From contig CM066045.1 in the NCBI GenBank assembly GCA_033557465.1, positions 133,507,596 through 133,571,595 on the forward strand: 64,000 bases of DNA, read 5' to 3'. The stretch's first letter is position 1, and every line of letters begins with the position of its first letter. The notes under the pieces are model-generated. The model was not told where the DNA came from. It saw only the letters and a list, made by a program, of their open reading frames with translations, and searched no databases. Source of the stretch: Ichthyophis bannanicus. Lineage: Eukaryota; Chordata; Amphibia; Gymnophiona; Ichthyophiidae. Of the stretch, positions 1 through 9,990 are shown one piece after another. A program made the translations under genes and the position numbers.

Positions 1-949
1 TGATCACAATACTACGGTCAAGATGACGCTTCCTGCGAGCGGTATAGTCAATAATAGCACCTCTCAGAACCGCCTTACTGGCCTCCCAAAAGAGTAATGG
101 GGAACAATCCGGGGTATCATTGAAAAGCACATACTCCGACCATTGCCGCTCCAAGAAAGATCGAAAGTCCGCGTCCTCCCACAGATGGGTCGGAAAACGC
201 CATCCCCCAGTACCCATCCCTTGGCATTCCCAAGTAATCCAAACCATTCCATGATCTGAGATGGTTATGGGTTCTATATCAGCGCGCTCCACCCTAGAGA
301 TCGCCCGCTCACCCACCAGTATGTAGTCTATTCGAGACCACGTGAGATGGGCCCTCGATTGGTGTGTGTACACACGCTCTCCGGGGTGCAAGAGGCGCCA
401 CACATCCACAAGGCCTCCCAATCTACACAAGTAGCCAACTCCCTTATTGGTCCACGCCCCTGGGGTGCTTATCACCGATTTGTCTAGGCGGGGGTCACTA
501 GGGCAATTAAAGTCCCCGGCCAACACCAATTTACCGTCCCCCACCTTCTGCACTAGACTCAACAGACACTTAAAGAAAGCATGATCGTACACGTTGGGGG
601 CATACACATTACCAATCCAGATTTCCTCATTGTACAGTTTGGCCTGAAGAAAGACGTAACGTCCCTGCGGGTCTGAGTCAACATGTTTCACCTCAAAGGG
701 AACGCCTTTTTTTACAAGTACCACTACCCCCGCCCTTTTGCCCCCAGCGGAGGCCCCATACATAGCTGCCACCCAATCCCTCACCAGCTTCTGATGTTCT
801 TGTGGGCTTAAATGGGTCTCCTGCAGTAGGGCTAAATGGGCTCCTTTCCGCTTGAGCGCCTGTAATATTTTGGTGCGCTTAATGGGGGAGTTAATGCCAC
901 CTACGTTCCAGGAAATCAATCTAATCTGTTGATTAAGGCACCCGAGCAT
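1..949 (-). CDS. L1 ORF2, apurinic-like endonuclease domain (partial)
   Basis: Open frame of 316 codons from the ATG at 949-947 to the window edge, without a stop. It encodes the exonuclease/endonuclease/phosphatase-fold nuclease that nicks target DNA for target-primed reverse transcription. Motifs seen in order are SWNVGGINSPIKR near the N-terminus, LLQETHL (catalytic Glu), GDFNCP (Asp/Asn pair), SRIDYILV, and SDHGMV (terminal Asp-His pair). This order is the standard L1 endonuclease layout. All catalytic positions look intact. The reverse transcriptase that should follow is beyond position 1. The start choice is inferred: it is the first ATG upstream of the endonuclease motif, 24 bases before the SWN codons. 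Confidence 0.85.
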   Translation of the reverse strand, partial: MLGCLNQQIRLISWNVGGINSPIKRTKILQALKRKGAHLALLQETHLSPQEHQKLVRDWVAAMYGASAGGKRAGVVVLVKKGVPFEVKHVDSDPQGRYVFLQAKLYNEEIWIGNVYAPNVYDHAFFKCLLSLVQKVGDGKLVLAGDFNCPSDPRLDKSVISTPGAWTNKGVGYLCRLGGLVDVWRLLHPGERVYTHQSRAHLTWSRIDYILVGERAISRVERADIEPITISDHGMVWITWECQGMGTGGWRFPTHLWEDADFRSFLERQWSEYVLFNDTPDCSPLLFWEASKAVLRGAIIDYTARRKRHLDRSIVI

Positions 950-1895
950 TATGAGCCTCCACTGCAGATACTCCCACACGAACCCCCGGAGCCGCCCAGC
1001 CTCGGCATCCGGGAGGATTCTGACCCCGGCCTGCAAGGGGTCGCAAGGCTCCGAGATCCTTGGGTGTTTTGACACTAGCTATCCCCCCCTCCCCTCTCCT
1101 CCCCCCCTGCACCCCCTCCCCTCTCCCCCCCCCCAAAACTCTGACCCCTCTTCCATTCTCCCTCCCATCCCCCCTAACCCCCCCACCACCCATCCCCCCT
1201 AACCCCCCTAAAAACATACATCCTACGTCAGCCATAAGGCTGAATGGAAATCACTGACAGGCACCTCGGGGCTGCCCCGGGCGCACATCTAGGCCCGAGT
1301 CCATATTCAAGCCTACACCTCCACAAGGACAGCTTCCCGCCCCAAAACAGAAAAAAAAAAAAATGCCTCCCCCCACAGGCTCCCCCCCCCCCCATGATCC
1401 CCTCCCTCCTACTAAACCCAAGAGCATACCCGACCCTGCTATCCCAACAAACATGGTAGAGGGAGAAACAGACAAAATAGATGAGGGGAGAATAATGCAA
1501 TACTGGCATAAAAGAATACACTGGCCCGTAAAGAAAAGCGAGAAAACCACCCTGCAGAGCAATCAGGCACACAACAATATAACCATTGTAACAGTACAAT
1601 ATCATCAAAACCCCTAACACGGGGGAGCAATTGCGGGAACAAAAGAATGAAAGAAACACAGAGAGCGGGCAAGTGGTAGGATACTAAGTTCCAGAGGGCC
1701 TAAGTCATACCCTCCCGTAGTACCACTGAGTCACACATGGTCGACAGTGAGGCCTACAGATTGCCGAAGACAAGGCCTACAGGTCGTGCTGGAATATCCC
1801 TCCCAAATGTCCGTGAGGGCGGCAGCCCTCTCACTGTCCCAGTACAGGCATTACAGTTTTATCACCGTGTCCGGGCATGACCATCACGCTCTCAA
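950..1895 (-). other. L1 inter-ORF spacer with C-rich low-complexity tract
   Basis: Lies between ORF1 and ORF2 of the same minus-strand LINE. Plus-strand 1079-1215 is almost pure pyrimidine (runs of C with T and A), and 1350-1410 has A- and C-homopolymers. No coding similarity was recognised; the short frames here are products of low complexity. The spacing of nearly 1 kb is long for an L1, where the two ORFs are usually adjacent or tens of bases apart, so a secondary insertion or local expansion is possible. Confidence 0.55.
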
Positions 1896-2774
1896 TTATG
1901 TCTCCGCAGCCGCGGCCGGCTCCGCCGCTCGGAGTGGGGAATCCGTAGTTAGACGCTCCAGGTAGGCATTAGCCTCTCCAGCAGTAGGAAACACCAAGTT
2001 TTTTCCCAGGTGGTGGATACGAAGTGTCGCGGGGAAGGCAAGGGTGAAACGGATCTTCTTTTGGAATAAAATCGAGCATACCGGCGAAAACTCCTTGCGC
2101 TTAGCGGATACTACTGTGGAGTAGTCCTGAAAAAGGAGTATTTTTGAGTTTTCCAGCACAAGGCCCTCGTGCTGCCTGTATGCTCGCAGTAATCGTTCTT
2201 TGTGTGCAAAGTTCAAGATGCGTGCGATCACCACTCGGGGCCTTAAGCGATTATCCTGCCGAGGCCCAATGCGGTGGGCCCTCTCCACCTTAAGCTCACC
2301 AACCATAGCAGGTAGTCCCAATGCCTCCGGTAGCCATTTTTCGATGAGGGTCAGAATTTGCTGATCATTCATAGATTCCGGGATACCCACCATCCGAATA
2401 TTATTTCGGCGGGAACGATTCTCCAAATCATCCAACTTGGCTTGGATTGTGGTAAGTTGCGCTCGAAGGTCATCATGCAGTCTCTCCTGCCGCCCCTCCT
2501 CTTCCTCTATGGCAGACACGCGGTGTTCCAGCTCGTCTATCCGCTGTCCTTGTGCTGTGAGCGCTTCCCCCATCTCCTCCAACTTAGATAAAATGCGATC
2601 TAGCTTGGGGTCGAGATGTCTAGCCACCTCTTTCGCGAGCTCTTCTGTGGCAGAATCCCCACTCTCCGCTCCGGGAGATGAGGGTTGCAACATCGCCGAG
2701 GTCGAGGCTGAGGCCCGCGATTTTGGCGCCTTCTCCTTCTCCTTGTCCTTTTCCCGACGAACCGGGGGCGGCAT
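1896..2774 (-). CDS. L1 ORF1p, coiled-coil RNA-binding chaperone
   Basis: Frame of 292 codons. I chose the internal ATG at 2774 (protein begins MPPPVRREKDKEKEK); the frame stays open upstream to 2852, but that extension is Cys-rich and unlike the family. Residues about 45-120 form a coiled coil with heptad leucines (LDRILSKLEEMGEAL, later IDELEHRVSAIEEEE, LDDLENRSRRNNIRMVGI). The last of these is the signature that opens the RRM-like domain of L1 ORF1p. The C-terminal domain follows, with ERAHRIGPRQ and RPRVVIARI. Known role: trimeric nucleic-acid chaperone that packages L1 RNA. No internal stop or frameshift is visible. Confidence 0.9.
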   Translation of the reverse strand: MPPPVRREKDKEKEKAPKSRASASTSAMLQPSSPGAESGDSATEELAKEVARHLDPKLDRILSKLEEMGEALTAQGQRIDELEHRVSAIEEEEGRQERLHDDLRAQLTTIQAKLDDLENRSRRNNIRMVGIPESMNDQQILTLIEKWLPEALGLPAMVGELKVERAHRIGPRQDNRLRPRVVIARILNFAHKERLLRAYRQHEGLVLENSKILLFQDYSTVVSAKRKEFSPVCSILFQKKIRFTLAFPATLRIHHLGKNLVFPTAGEANAYLERLTTDSPLRAAEPAAAAET

Positions 2775-3073
2775 ACCGGCCACAGAACCACACCGGGCTG
2801 CACCACAATGTTGGAGTAGGCACTCTCTCCACCGGCATTCACCACCGGGCACTCAAAAACGATGATTTTATGGCTATATCGCCGAGGCAGCCCCGGAGCT
2901 AGCGAGAACACGTCTTCACTCGCTCATGTGCCACGTGACCTCCCTAAGATTGTTTTTATGGTCTTTCCGTCACTTTTTTTGTCAGCTCTGCCTCTAGTGA
3001 GCGCCCCGATTGGGCCCACTTTCACCATAGAGCCATTCGACTTAGCCACGGCTGTTTTTATCGATATGTCCCA
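2775..3073 (-). promoter_or_regulatory. Putative L1 5' UTR / internal promoter region
   Basis: The roughly 300 bases between the ORF1 start and the junction with CR1 sequence. As the leader of a 5'-complete LINE it would be expected to carry the internal promoter. No specific promoter motif was identified, so the regulatory role rests on position only. Confidence 0.35.
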
Positions 3074-4657
3074 ATGACGCCTAAATCTTTTTCCTGAGTG
3101 GTGGTTCCTAATGTGGAACCTTGCATCATGTAACCATAGTTTGGGTTGTTCTTCCCTAGGTGCATAACTTTGCACTTGTCCACATTAAATTTCATCTGCC
3201 ATTTTGATGCCCAGTCTTCCAATTTATCAAGATCCTCTTGCAATTTTCCACAATCCTCTTGGGTTTTAACAACTTTAAATAGGTTTGTGTCATCTACAAA
3301 TTTGATAACCTCACTCGTTATTCCACTTTCCAGGTCATTTATGAATATGTCAAAAAGCAGCAGACCCAGCACAGAACCCTGGGGTATACCACTATTCGCC
3401 TTTCTCCATTGGGAAAATTGTCCATTTAGCCCTACCCTCTGCTTTCTATCTTTTAACCAGTTCCTGTTCCATAATACTACACTGTCTCCTATTCCATGAC
3501 TTTTTAATTTCGCCAAGAGTCTCTGATGAGGGACCTTGTCAAAGGCTTTCAGAAAATCCAGATGCACTATATCAACCAGCTCACCTTTGTCTACCTGTTT
3601 ATTCATACCTTCCAAAAAAAAAAAAAAAAAAAAAAAAACAGATTACTAAGACAGGACTTACCTAGGCTAAATCTATGTTGGCTTTCTCCCATTAAATCAT
3701 GTTTATCCATATGTTCAGTAATTTTATTCTTTATAATGGTATCTATCATTTTGCCCGGTACTGATGTCAGGCTCACCAGTCTGTAGTTTCCCGGATCGCC
3801 CCTGGAACCATTTTTAAAAATTGGAGTTACATTGGCCACTCTCCAATCCTCAGGTACTTCAGATAATTTTAATGATAGTTTGCAGATTACTAATGGTAGG
3901 TCTGCAGTCTCATATTTCAGTTCTTTCAACACCCTCGAATATATTCCATTCGGTCCAGGTGATTTGCAGTTTTTATGTATTATGTATTGTCTATATGCAT
4001 CGTGTGATTTATGTATTTTATGACCTTTTATGTATTTTATTATTGTACACCGCCTTGATTGTTTTGAAAGGCGGTTTTTATCAAATAATTAAATCTTAAA
4101 CCTTATTCTTCAGTTTATCAAACAGTTGTAATACATCCTCCTGGTTTATCGATATTTCTTTCAGTTCTTCCACTAAATCACCTTTATATACCATTCCAGG
4201 CACGGGTAACTTCCCTACATCTTCTTCAGTAAAAACCGAAGCAGATAATTCATTCAGTCTCTCCCCTATGGCCTTGTCCTCCCTTAGCACCTCTTTTACT
4301 CCTCTTATCAGCCAATGGTCCAATCGACTCTCAGGTTTTTTGCTACGCATGTACTTGAAAAAGGTTTTATTATATGTTTTGGCTTCCATGGCAAACCTCT
4401 TTTCAAATTCTCTTTTTGCCTGCCTTATCAATGTCTTGCATCTAACTTGTCAATGCTTATATTGTTTCTGGTGTTTGTCATTGGGCTCCTTTTTCCATTT
4501 TCTGAAGAATGATTTTTTTGGCAGCAACAGCCTTTCTGACCTCACCGTTAAACCATGCTGGCTGTTTCTTTGGCCTTCTTTCCATGTTTCTTAAAGCGTG
4601 GAATACATCTGATCTGGGCTGCCAAAATAGTACTTTTAACAGTGCCCATACTTGATG
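3074..4657 (-). pseudogene. CR1-like ORF2, reverse transcriptase part
   Basis: Reading leftward, the linker and reverse transcriptase are recognisable in several frames: EVPEDWRVANVTPIFK and GNYRLVSLTSV (fingers), then VDIVHLDFLKAFDKVPHQ, SGIPQGSVLG, and KFVDDTNLFKV in place of the usual FADD active-site box, then FNVDKCKVMHLGKNN. A 25-base A tract at 3614-3638 and several frameshifts break the frame. Coding similarity ends at 3074, where the L1 begins. The region 4096-4660 holds the linker upstream of the reverse transcriptase. Not functional. Confidence 0.8.
3614..3638. repeat. A25 homopolymer inside CR1 reverse transcriptase
   Basis: A run of 25 A on the plus strand (T on the coding strand) sits in the fingers/palm region of the CR1 reverse transcriptase and disrupts its frame. 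Confidence 0.9.
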
Positions 4658-5397
4658 TACGAGGTGTGACAAAAAAGAAACGAGACTGTGGCAGCCACGC
4701 CCATGACTCAGTGCCAATTGGCTAACCGCTTATGTCACTGTGTTGTGCAACATCTCACCACTATTCTGCTATAATATTTTTCCTCTCTCTCACTCTGTTT
4801 TTCTTTTTCAGGTTTTTTTGTAGCACACTGCTCCATCGCTTTGTCATGCAACTGGAGGTGGCAGAAATATGGAGCAAAGAATCAACTTGAAATTTCTGGT
4901 TAAGTTGGAGAAGGGCCCAACTGAGTGTCTCCAACTTCTCCAAAAGGCTTATGGAGAAGATGCAATGTCAAGGCCGTGAATCTTCGAGTGGCACAAACAC
5001 TTCAAGACTGGCCGCGAGGAGGTGGAGGATGACCCCCAAGTCAGGACGACCTTCTACAACAAAGATGGCTGAGAACATTGACAGAGTGAACCAGCTGGTG
5101 CAGAGTGTTCGAAGATTGACGGTGTGGATGATAGCTGAGGAGCTCAGCCTGAACAGGGAGTCAGTGCGGACCATCTTGGTGAAGGAGCTGGGTATGCGGA
5201 AGGTGTGCGCCAATATGGTGCCAGGTTTTTACTGGACGACCAGAAGGAGCACCAGGTCAGTGCAATCGGAGAAGATCCAGAGTTCGTTGGCCGAGTCATC
5301 ACAGGAGACGAGACTTGGGTCTTCCAGTACGACCCTGAAAGCAAGAGACAGAGCCTGTAGTGGAAGACTCGACTGTCACCCAGACCCAAGAAGGCGC

Positions 5398-6943
5398 TGT
5401 CAGACGGCTGCCTGGGTGAGAATGTTCACAGTCTTGGCAAGTGCATATATCAATATGATTTGCAAGGGATTGTGGGCAATGCAGTCCATTCACACCAGAC
5501 ACAGCTGCTCACAATAATTAGTTGTGCTTGAGGGTAAAGCCAATAAGATATTTATTTATGGGGTTATTTCTCCCAACACAGATATGCTTGGTAGCACATA
5601 AAACAGGATACTTGCTTTCAGTGTTAAACTTGGAAAAACAAAATCAGGAAAACAACAGTTGAACTGGTCAGGCAATCAAAGCAAAAGAATAAAGACCTGG
5701 TTGGTAACAGACTGGTCTTTTCTGTAGGCTTTAGCTAATATTTTCTTAGCAGTGTATCAAACAACAAACAAAATCCACAAAGAAGGGAAAAACTGTTCTT
5801 TTCAGGTTAACTTCTAATATCCTCACACATAGATTCAGAAGTGATTCCCTCAGAGCTCACAAGCAATTAGGTAAGGCTCAATTGCTAGCAGTTACCCAGC
5901 TGAAACCCCTTAGCTGGCTTGCTTTCTACTGCGTGGCTAAAAATCCTACTCAGGAGCTTTTCTGAGTAGATTAAAGAACAAGTTTGTATCTCTTTGTGAT
6001 GGTTGCTGTACTTTGTAACAGAAAATTACCACAGGAGTTTAGACAGAGAGCAGTCCATGTAAACACAGCCTTCATCTGCAATCTCTCCCCCTTCTTCAAC
6101 AATCATGGGTTCAATGTCATGGATTGGCACAGATGAATTTCTCAATGGAACACTTTCAGGAGAATACTTGTTTCCCTGCTGTCTTTCAAGGTTATAGCTA
6201 GGGCATAGATCAGTGTTCATACCTGAGCTTCCATTGCTGTTAGAGTTCCTCTCTATATAGTCTGGCCAGTATGTAGTCCAGTTCTTATGTCCAGCCTTCC
6301 AATCCAGATCCCTGGACACTGGATCTCTCTTCACATACCTTCTGGCACGGGTCTTAGGGTCCCTTCCAAGTGCAGCCGTCTCCCTCACAGGTACCGTCTG
6401 GAGATTCCTAGCTCTGCAGCACCATTCCTCTGGCTTTCCCCAGTCCAATGGTGTATGCTGGCCCTTGGAATGCCTCCCAGTATACGTACTGCTCTGGACT
6501 CCTCTAGACCTCCCAAAGGCTTTTCTCTTCTTTCTTCCAAAGGGTTTCTTGCCCTCTCTGTCTGTCCAGCTTGGCTTCTGATGATCCTCCAGATGAAACT
6601 GAGGATAATTCTGAGGATGAGGATAATTCTCTGTAGAATAATCTCTACCTTTATTCTGCCTAGATGAGTGCTCCACCTTAGCACAGCGCAGCTGTGCTGA
6701 ATCAGGCCCTGCCCTTTGAGATGAGTGCTTGGGGATTACCTCATAGCCCTCCTGATTGAACACATTTTTCCCCACTTCAGCTCCTCTAATGGCTGTTGGA
6801 AACCTGGTGCATTCTGGGACTGGTAGTCTTTTATGGGAAAATTCTGTTTTCTTATTTCTACCAGAACTGACAGGTTGCTTGTTCAGAGTCACTTCACCTT
6901 TTCTATAGCTCCTTCCTGAGCTATGATAAGCTTCCTTATCACA
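5398..6943 (-). mobile_element. Solo LTR 1 (1546 bp) with 4-bp target duplication
   Basis: Begins TGTCAG and ends TTATCACA (TG...CA ends) and is flanked by the direct repeat gcgc at 5394-5397 and 6944-6947. On the minus strand a poly(A) signal AATAAA lies at 5556-5551, about 150 bases from the end, giving a U3-R-U5 order for minus orientation. There are no internal gag or pol genes and only one LTR-like unit, so it is read as a solo LTR left by recombination between two LTRs. The retrovirus or Ty3-like source is not identified. Its U3 is unusually long and open. Confidence 0.8.
6026..6943 (-). CDS. Long sense-strand open frame filling LTR 1 U3, function unknown
   Basis: Reading on the LTR sense strand, the frame is open from the first LTR base (6943) to a TAA at 6028-6026: 305 codons. 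It has no ATG near the start, and an alternative GTG lies at 6892. The product is hydrophilic and rich in Arg, Lys, Ser, Pro and Asn, without membrane segments or recognisable domains, and ends with a short MDCS motif. The frame in LTR 2 (46196-45282) has nearly the same length and the same terminal motif. I infer that in the full provirus an ORF ran from the internal region into the 3' LTR. I do not recognise the protein. Confidence 0.5.
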   Translation of the reverse strand, partial: CDKEAYHSSGRSYRKGEVTLNKQPVSSGRNKKTEFSHKRLPVPECTRFPTAIRGAEVGKNVFNQEGYEVIPKHSSQRAGPDSAQLRCAKVEHSSRQNKGRDYSTENYPHPQNYPQFHLEDHQKPSWTDREGKKPFGRKKRKAFGRSRGVQSSTYTGRHSKGQHTPLDWGKPEEWCCRARNLQTVPVRETAALGRDPKTRARRYVKRDPVSRDLDWKAGHKNWTTYWPDYIERNSNSNGSSGMNTDLCPSYNLERQQGNKYSPESVPLRNSSVPIHDIEPMIVEEGGEIADEGCVYMDCSLSKLLW

Positions 6944-7514
6944 GCGCGCATGTCCAAATCAAGGATCAAGGTCATGCTGATCGCATTCTTCGACCAGAAG
7001 GGAGTGGTCCATCATGCGTTTGTGCCTGAGGGTCAGACAGTCAACCAGCACTTCTACCAGCAGGTCCTCAATCGCCTCCATGACCGGGTTTGGCGCAGCA
7101 GGTGGACTCTGTGGAGAGATAAGTCATGGCTGCTCCACCATGACAACATGCCGGCACACACCGTGCTCAGTGTGAGGCAGTTCTTGGCCAACAAGCAGAT
7201 CACAGCTCTTGACCACCCTCCTTATTCCCCAGATTTCGCACCGTGCGACTTCTGGCTCTTCCCCAGGCTGAAGACTGTGCTCAAAGGAACTCATTTCATC
7301 TCTGTAGAAGAGATCAAGGCTACTGTGACGAGGGAGCTGAGGGACCTCAAGGAGGAGGACTTTGCTGAGTGCTTCCATACGTGGCAGAAGCGAATGCAGA
7401 AGTGCATTAACTCTGGGGGGGATTACTTTGAAGGGGACAATGCGTAATTTCTCTGTAGATTTTGTAATAAAACATTTATGAGAAAGTTTTGTTTCTTTTT
7501 TGTCACACCTCGTA

Positions 7515-8300
7515 AATCTTTAACCTTTGCAGCTGCTCCTTTTAGTTTTTTGTTAACTATTTTCCTCATTTTATCATAGTCTCCCTTTTGATATTTAAAA
7601 GGTAGTACTGTGGATTTTCTTCCCGTCTTCCATTTATTAAATCAAATGTGATCATGCTATGATCACTATTGCCAAGTGGCCCCAAAACCCTTATCTCTTG
7701 CACCTGATCCTGTGTTCCACTAAGGACTAGGTCCAGAATAGCTTCTCCTGTTGTCGGTTCATGAACCAGCTGCTCCAGGAAGCAGTCATTTATTTGATCT
7801 AGAAGCTTTATCTCTGGAGCATGTCCTGCTGTGACATTGACCCAGTCGATACTAGGGTAATTGAAATCAGCCATTATTACTGTGTTGTAACTTTTGTTAG
7901 CTTCCCTGATTTATTTTAGCATTTCATCATCCATCCATTCTCACCAGGCGTTCGGTAGTACACCCCCCAATGCCGTCGTCTTCCGCTTTTTACATGGAAC
8001 TTCTATCCATAGAGATTCTACAGTGCATTTGTTTCCTGCAAAACTTTAATCCTACGTGATTCACTGTTCATTCTAACATAGAGCTCATCTCCTCCACCAA
8101 TTCGATCTACTCTATCATTGCAATATAGTTTGTACCCAGGTATCAGAGTGTCCCATTGGTTGTCCTCCTTCCAACTGGTCTCTGAGATGCCAATCATATC
8201 TAACCTTTCATTTAGTGCTATATGTTCTAGCTCTCCCATCTTATTTTTTAGACTTCTAGCATTTGCATACAGGCATTTTAGAAGTTGTATTTTATTCATA
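7515..8300 (-). pseudogene. CR1-like ORF2, endonuclease part
   Basis: The N-terminal segment (8299-8018) has CLYANARSLKNKMGELE, MIGISETSWKED (catalytic Glu) and GYKLYCNDRVDRIGGG. The C-terminal segment (7874-7566) has ADFNYPSIDW (Asp/Asn pair), EPTTGEAILDLVL and GNSDHSMITF (Asp-His pair). This is the APE-type endonuclease of a CR1 LINE. A stop and a frameshift near 7880-8020 separate the two halves. It is continuous with the reverse transcriptase once the mariner is removed. Confidence 0.85.
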
Positions 8301-8699
8301 TTAATCTGGTTATAAGGTGATCGGTGTAATTTGGAATCTTTCGGCTCTTACTTTAGGACATCTGGGTTACTTTTATCTTTATTGGAATCTCTCTGTTGGG
8401 ATACCATAACTTCCCTGTTTTGCTAGTATCCTTTATATCCTTCCGAGCCATGTGCTCCTGGGCAACTGTCAGCATTCCCCTACTATCTGGTTTGAAAGCT
8501 GCTGTATGTCCTTTTTAAAGGTTAATGCCAGCAGCCTGGTTCCCTCCCAGTTAAGGTAGAGCTCATCCCATTGGAAGAGTCCCTCCCTTCCCCAGAATGT
8601 TGCCCAGTTCCTAACAAATCCAAAATGCTCCTTTTTGCATCATTGTCTCATCCACACATTGAAACTCCAGAACTCTGCCTGCCTTTTGGGTCCTGCACA

Positions 8700-9260
8700 T
8701 AGAATGGGAAGTATTTCAGAGACTGCTACCCTCTAAGTTCTGGACATCAGCTTCCTGCCTAAATTTGGCTTCTAGAATCTCCCTCCCACGCTTTCTTATG
8801 TCATTGGTGCCAGTATGTACCAAGACAGCAGACCCCTCCCCAGCATTATCTAAAACCTTGTCTAGGTGGTGCGTGAGATCCGCTACCTTTGCACCTGGTA
8901 GGCATGTTACCAGGTAGTCCTCACGTCCACCAGCCACCCAGCTATCTATATGCCTAATGATAATCGCAAACTGTAACAGCTGTCCTAACCCTTCCCTCAT
9001 GAGCACATGACCCTGGAGAAACCTCCTCGGTGTGAGAGGGTTTTTACATCTCCTGGTGGATCACTTCCTGCCACACCAAGGTGATGCTCCCCTTTAACGT
9101 GAACTCTCTCCTCCATGGCAACTGAGAATCTGCCAGATTGGAGATTGGACTTCGTCTGTCTACCTCTCTGTCTTCCTTATGTCCTCCAGGTCTGATACTC
9201 TAGCTTCCAGAGATTGGACTCGTTCCCTGAGAGCAAAGAACTTCTTGCACCTAGTGCTCA
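8700..9260 (-). pseudogene. CR1-like ORF1 with esterase-like (SGNH) domain and coiled coil
   Basis: The 9006-8716 frame contains VLVHTGTNDIRKRGREI, resembling the HxGTNDI block of the SGNH/GDSL esterase domain carried by CR1 and L2 ORF1 proteins. Upstream, at about 9260-9150, a leucine-heptad stretch (FALRERVQSLEARVSDLED) fits the coiled coil expected at the ORF1 N-terminus. Stops and frameshifts separate the pieces and run on towards the endonuclease at 8300. The esterase assignment rests on one motif. Confidence 0.6.
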
Positions 9261-9990
9261 CATAAAACACCTCACTAACTGGGAGAAAATAGTACATGTG
9301 ACACTCAGTGCAAAAGGCTGGATAGCCCCCATCTCACTGCTGGACTGTTGTCTGCATCTTAGTTTAAAGGTTTTGTTTAGCTATTTAAGTTGTTTACTTA
9401 AAGTTGCTAGGGATGCTTGTACTGATACAACTATATCAATTATATTTAAGGGACTTTATTCACCTCAGTATTAATTAACGTCAGGTCTTTAATCTATTCC
9501 TGGTGATGATAACCAGCTGAACCTGAAAGTGACTTGACCACTCTTCTCCCTTTGATAGATTTAAGAGACTATAAAGCTAAGATTATGCCTGGGGTGGGTG
9601 GGAGGGAACTAACACTTAGTAAAGGCTGGCTTGCTACACAGATTCTCAGACCTGTGCTTCTAAGGTATTATGTTAACAATTTCCTTGGTGATTCACATAG
9701 TCATTGGTTTGATAAAGGGAGCCTTTCCTATTGCCCTTTGACCTTTCACTTGGCTTTAACACCTATTTAAAATAAATGCCCCGATCTCTTTCCTCCTAAT
9801 TGGAAGGCCTCTTTGTAAAGGTATCTAGAAACAATTTGTTTCTTTCAACTCAAAGAATATTTTACCCTTTTCTTCCTTCTGTGCTAAGCTATACTCTGAT
9901 TTGATTTAAATTAAAAGCTCTCTGCTAATACTATGCCCTGACAGATTTAAATTTAAGCTAAAAGCTTTCTCTCTTTATTTTTTATAATTT
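9261..9990. other. AT-rich stretch, probably CR1 5' leader plus intronic sequence
   Basis: No coding similarity, inverted terminal repeats or RNA gene were seen. The first part may be the 5' leader of the CR1-like element to the left. The boundary between leader and plain intron could not be placed. Confidence 0.4.

Larger units (their letters stand above)
1..3073 (-). mobile_element. L1-clade (Tx1/L1-like) LINE, 5' part, running off the window
   Basis: Minus-strand non-LTR retrotransposon. Reading leftward from 3073 it shows a short leader, ORF1 (2774-1896), a roughly 950-base spacer and the start of ORF2 (949 to the window edge). The 5' end abuts the CR1 reverse transcriptase at about 3073: the CR1 protein similarity stops abruptly there, so the L1 appears to have inserted into that CR1 with a complete 5' end. 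Both visible L1 frames are open, which suggests a relatively young copy. The 3' half lies outside the window. Confidence 0.85.
4869..7447 (+). pseudogene. mariner transposase, frameshifted and split by an LTR
   Basis: The transposase begins at the ATG at 4869 (MEQRINLKFLVKLEKG). It carries the N-terminal HTH part (EWHKHFKTGREEVEDD), then shifts frame into SGRPSTTKMAENI and LTVWMIAEELSLNRESVRTI. The first catalytic Asp is in GDETWVFQYDPESKRQS. The chain breaks after RPKKA at 5397 and resumes at 6944 with RMSKSRIKVMLIAFFDQKG. The other catalytic Asps are in LLHHDNMPAH and DFAPCDFWLFP, 34 residues apart, hence DD34D. Removing the LTR and one copy of its duplication restores the reading across the junction. 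In-frame stops and at least one earlier frameshift make it inactive. Confidence 0.93.
4660..7512 (+). mobile_element. mariner (Tc1/mariner, DD34D) with intact TIRs and TA duplication
   Basis: Perfect 22-bp terminal inverted repeats: CGAGGTGTGACAAAAAAGAAAC at 4660-4681 and its complement at 7491-7512. Each is flanked by the TA target duplication (4658-4659 and 7513-7514). Without the LTR inserted at 5398-6943 the element is about 1.3 kb, the normal size of a mariner. It is inserted in the endonuclease-to-RT linker of the CR1 element, whose coding similarity resumes on both sides. Confidence 0.95.
3074..9480 (-). mobile_element. CR1-like LINE, split by L1 and by mariner
   Basis: Minus-strand element whose parts appear in the right order from right to left: ORF1 remnants (about 9260-8700), endonuclease (8300-7566), a gap filled by a mariner (4660-7512), then reverse transcriptase (4657-3074). 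The left end is lost at the L1 junction near 3073. Protein similarity is to the CR1 branch of the Jockey superfamily. The right (5') boundary is uncertain and placed only approximately. Confidence 0.75.

Noticed and set aside
1079..1215. C-rich tract as a G-quadruplex regulatory or telomere-like element
   Set aside because: No regular repeat unit; it is low-complexity sequence in the L1 spacer, and nothing else supports a role.
4951..5517. 188-codon plus-strand ORF as an independent gene
   Set aside because: It is the frameshifted middle of the mariner transposase running into the inserted LTR.
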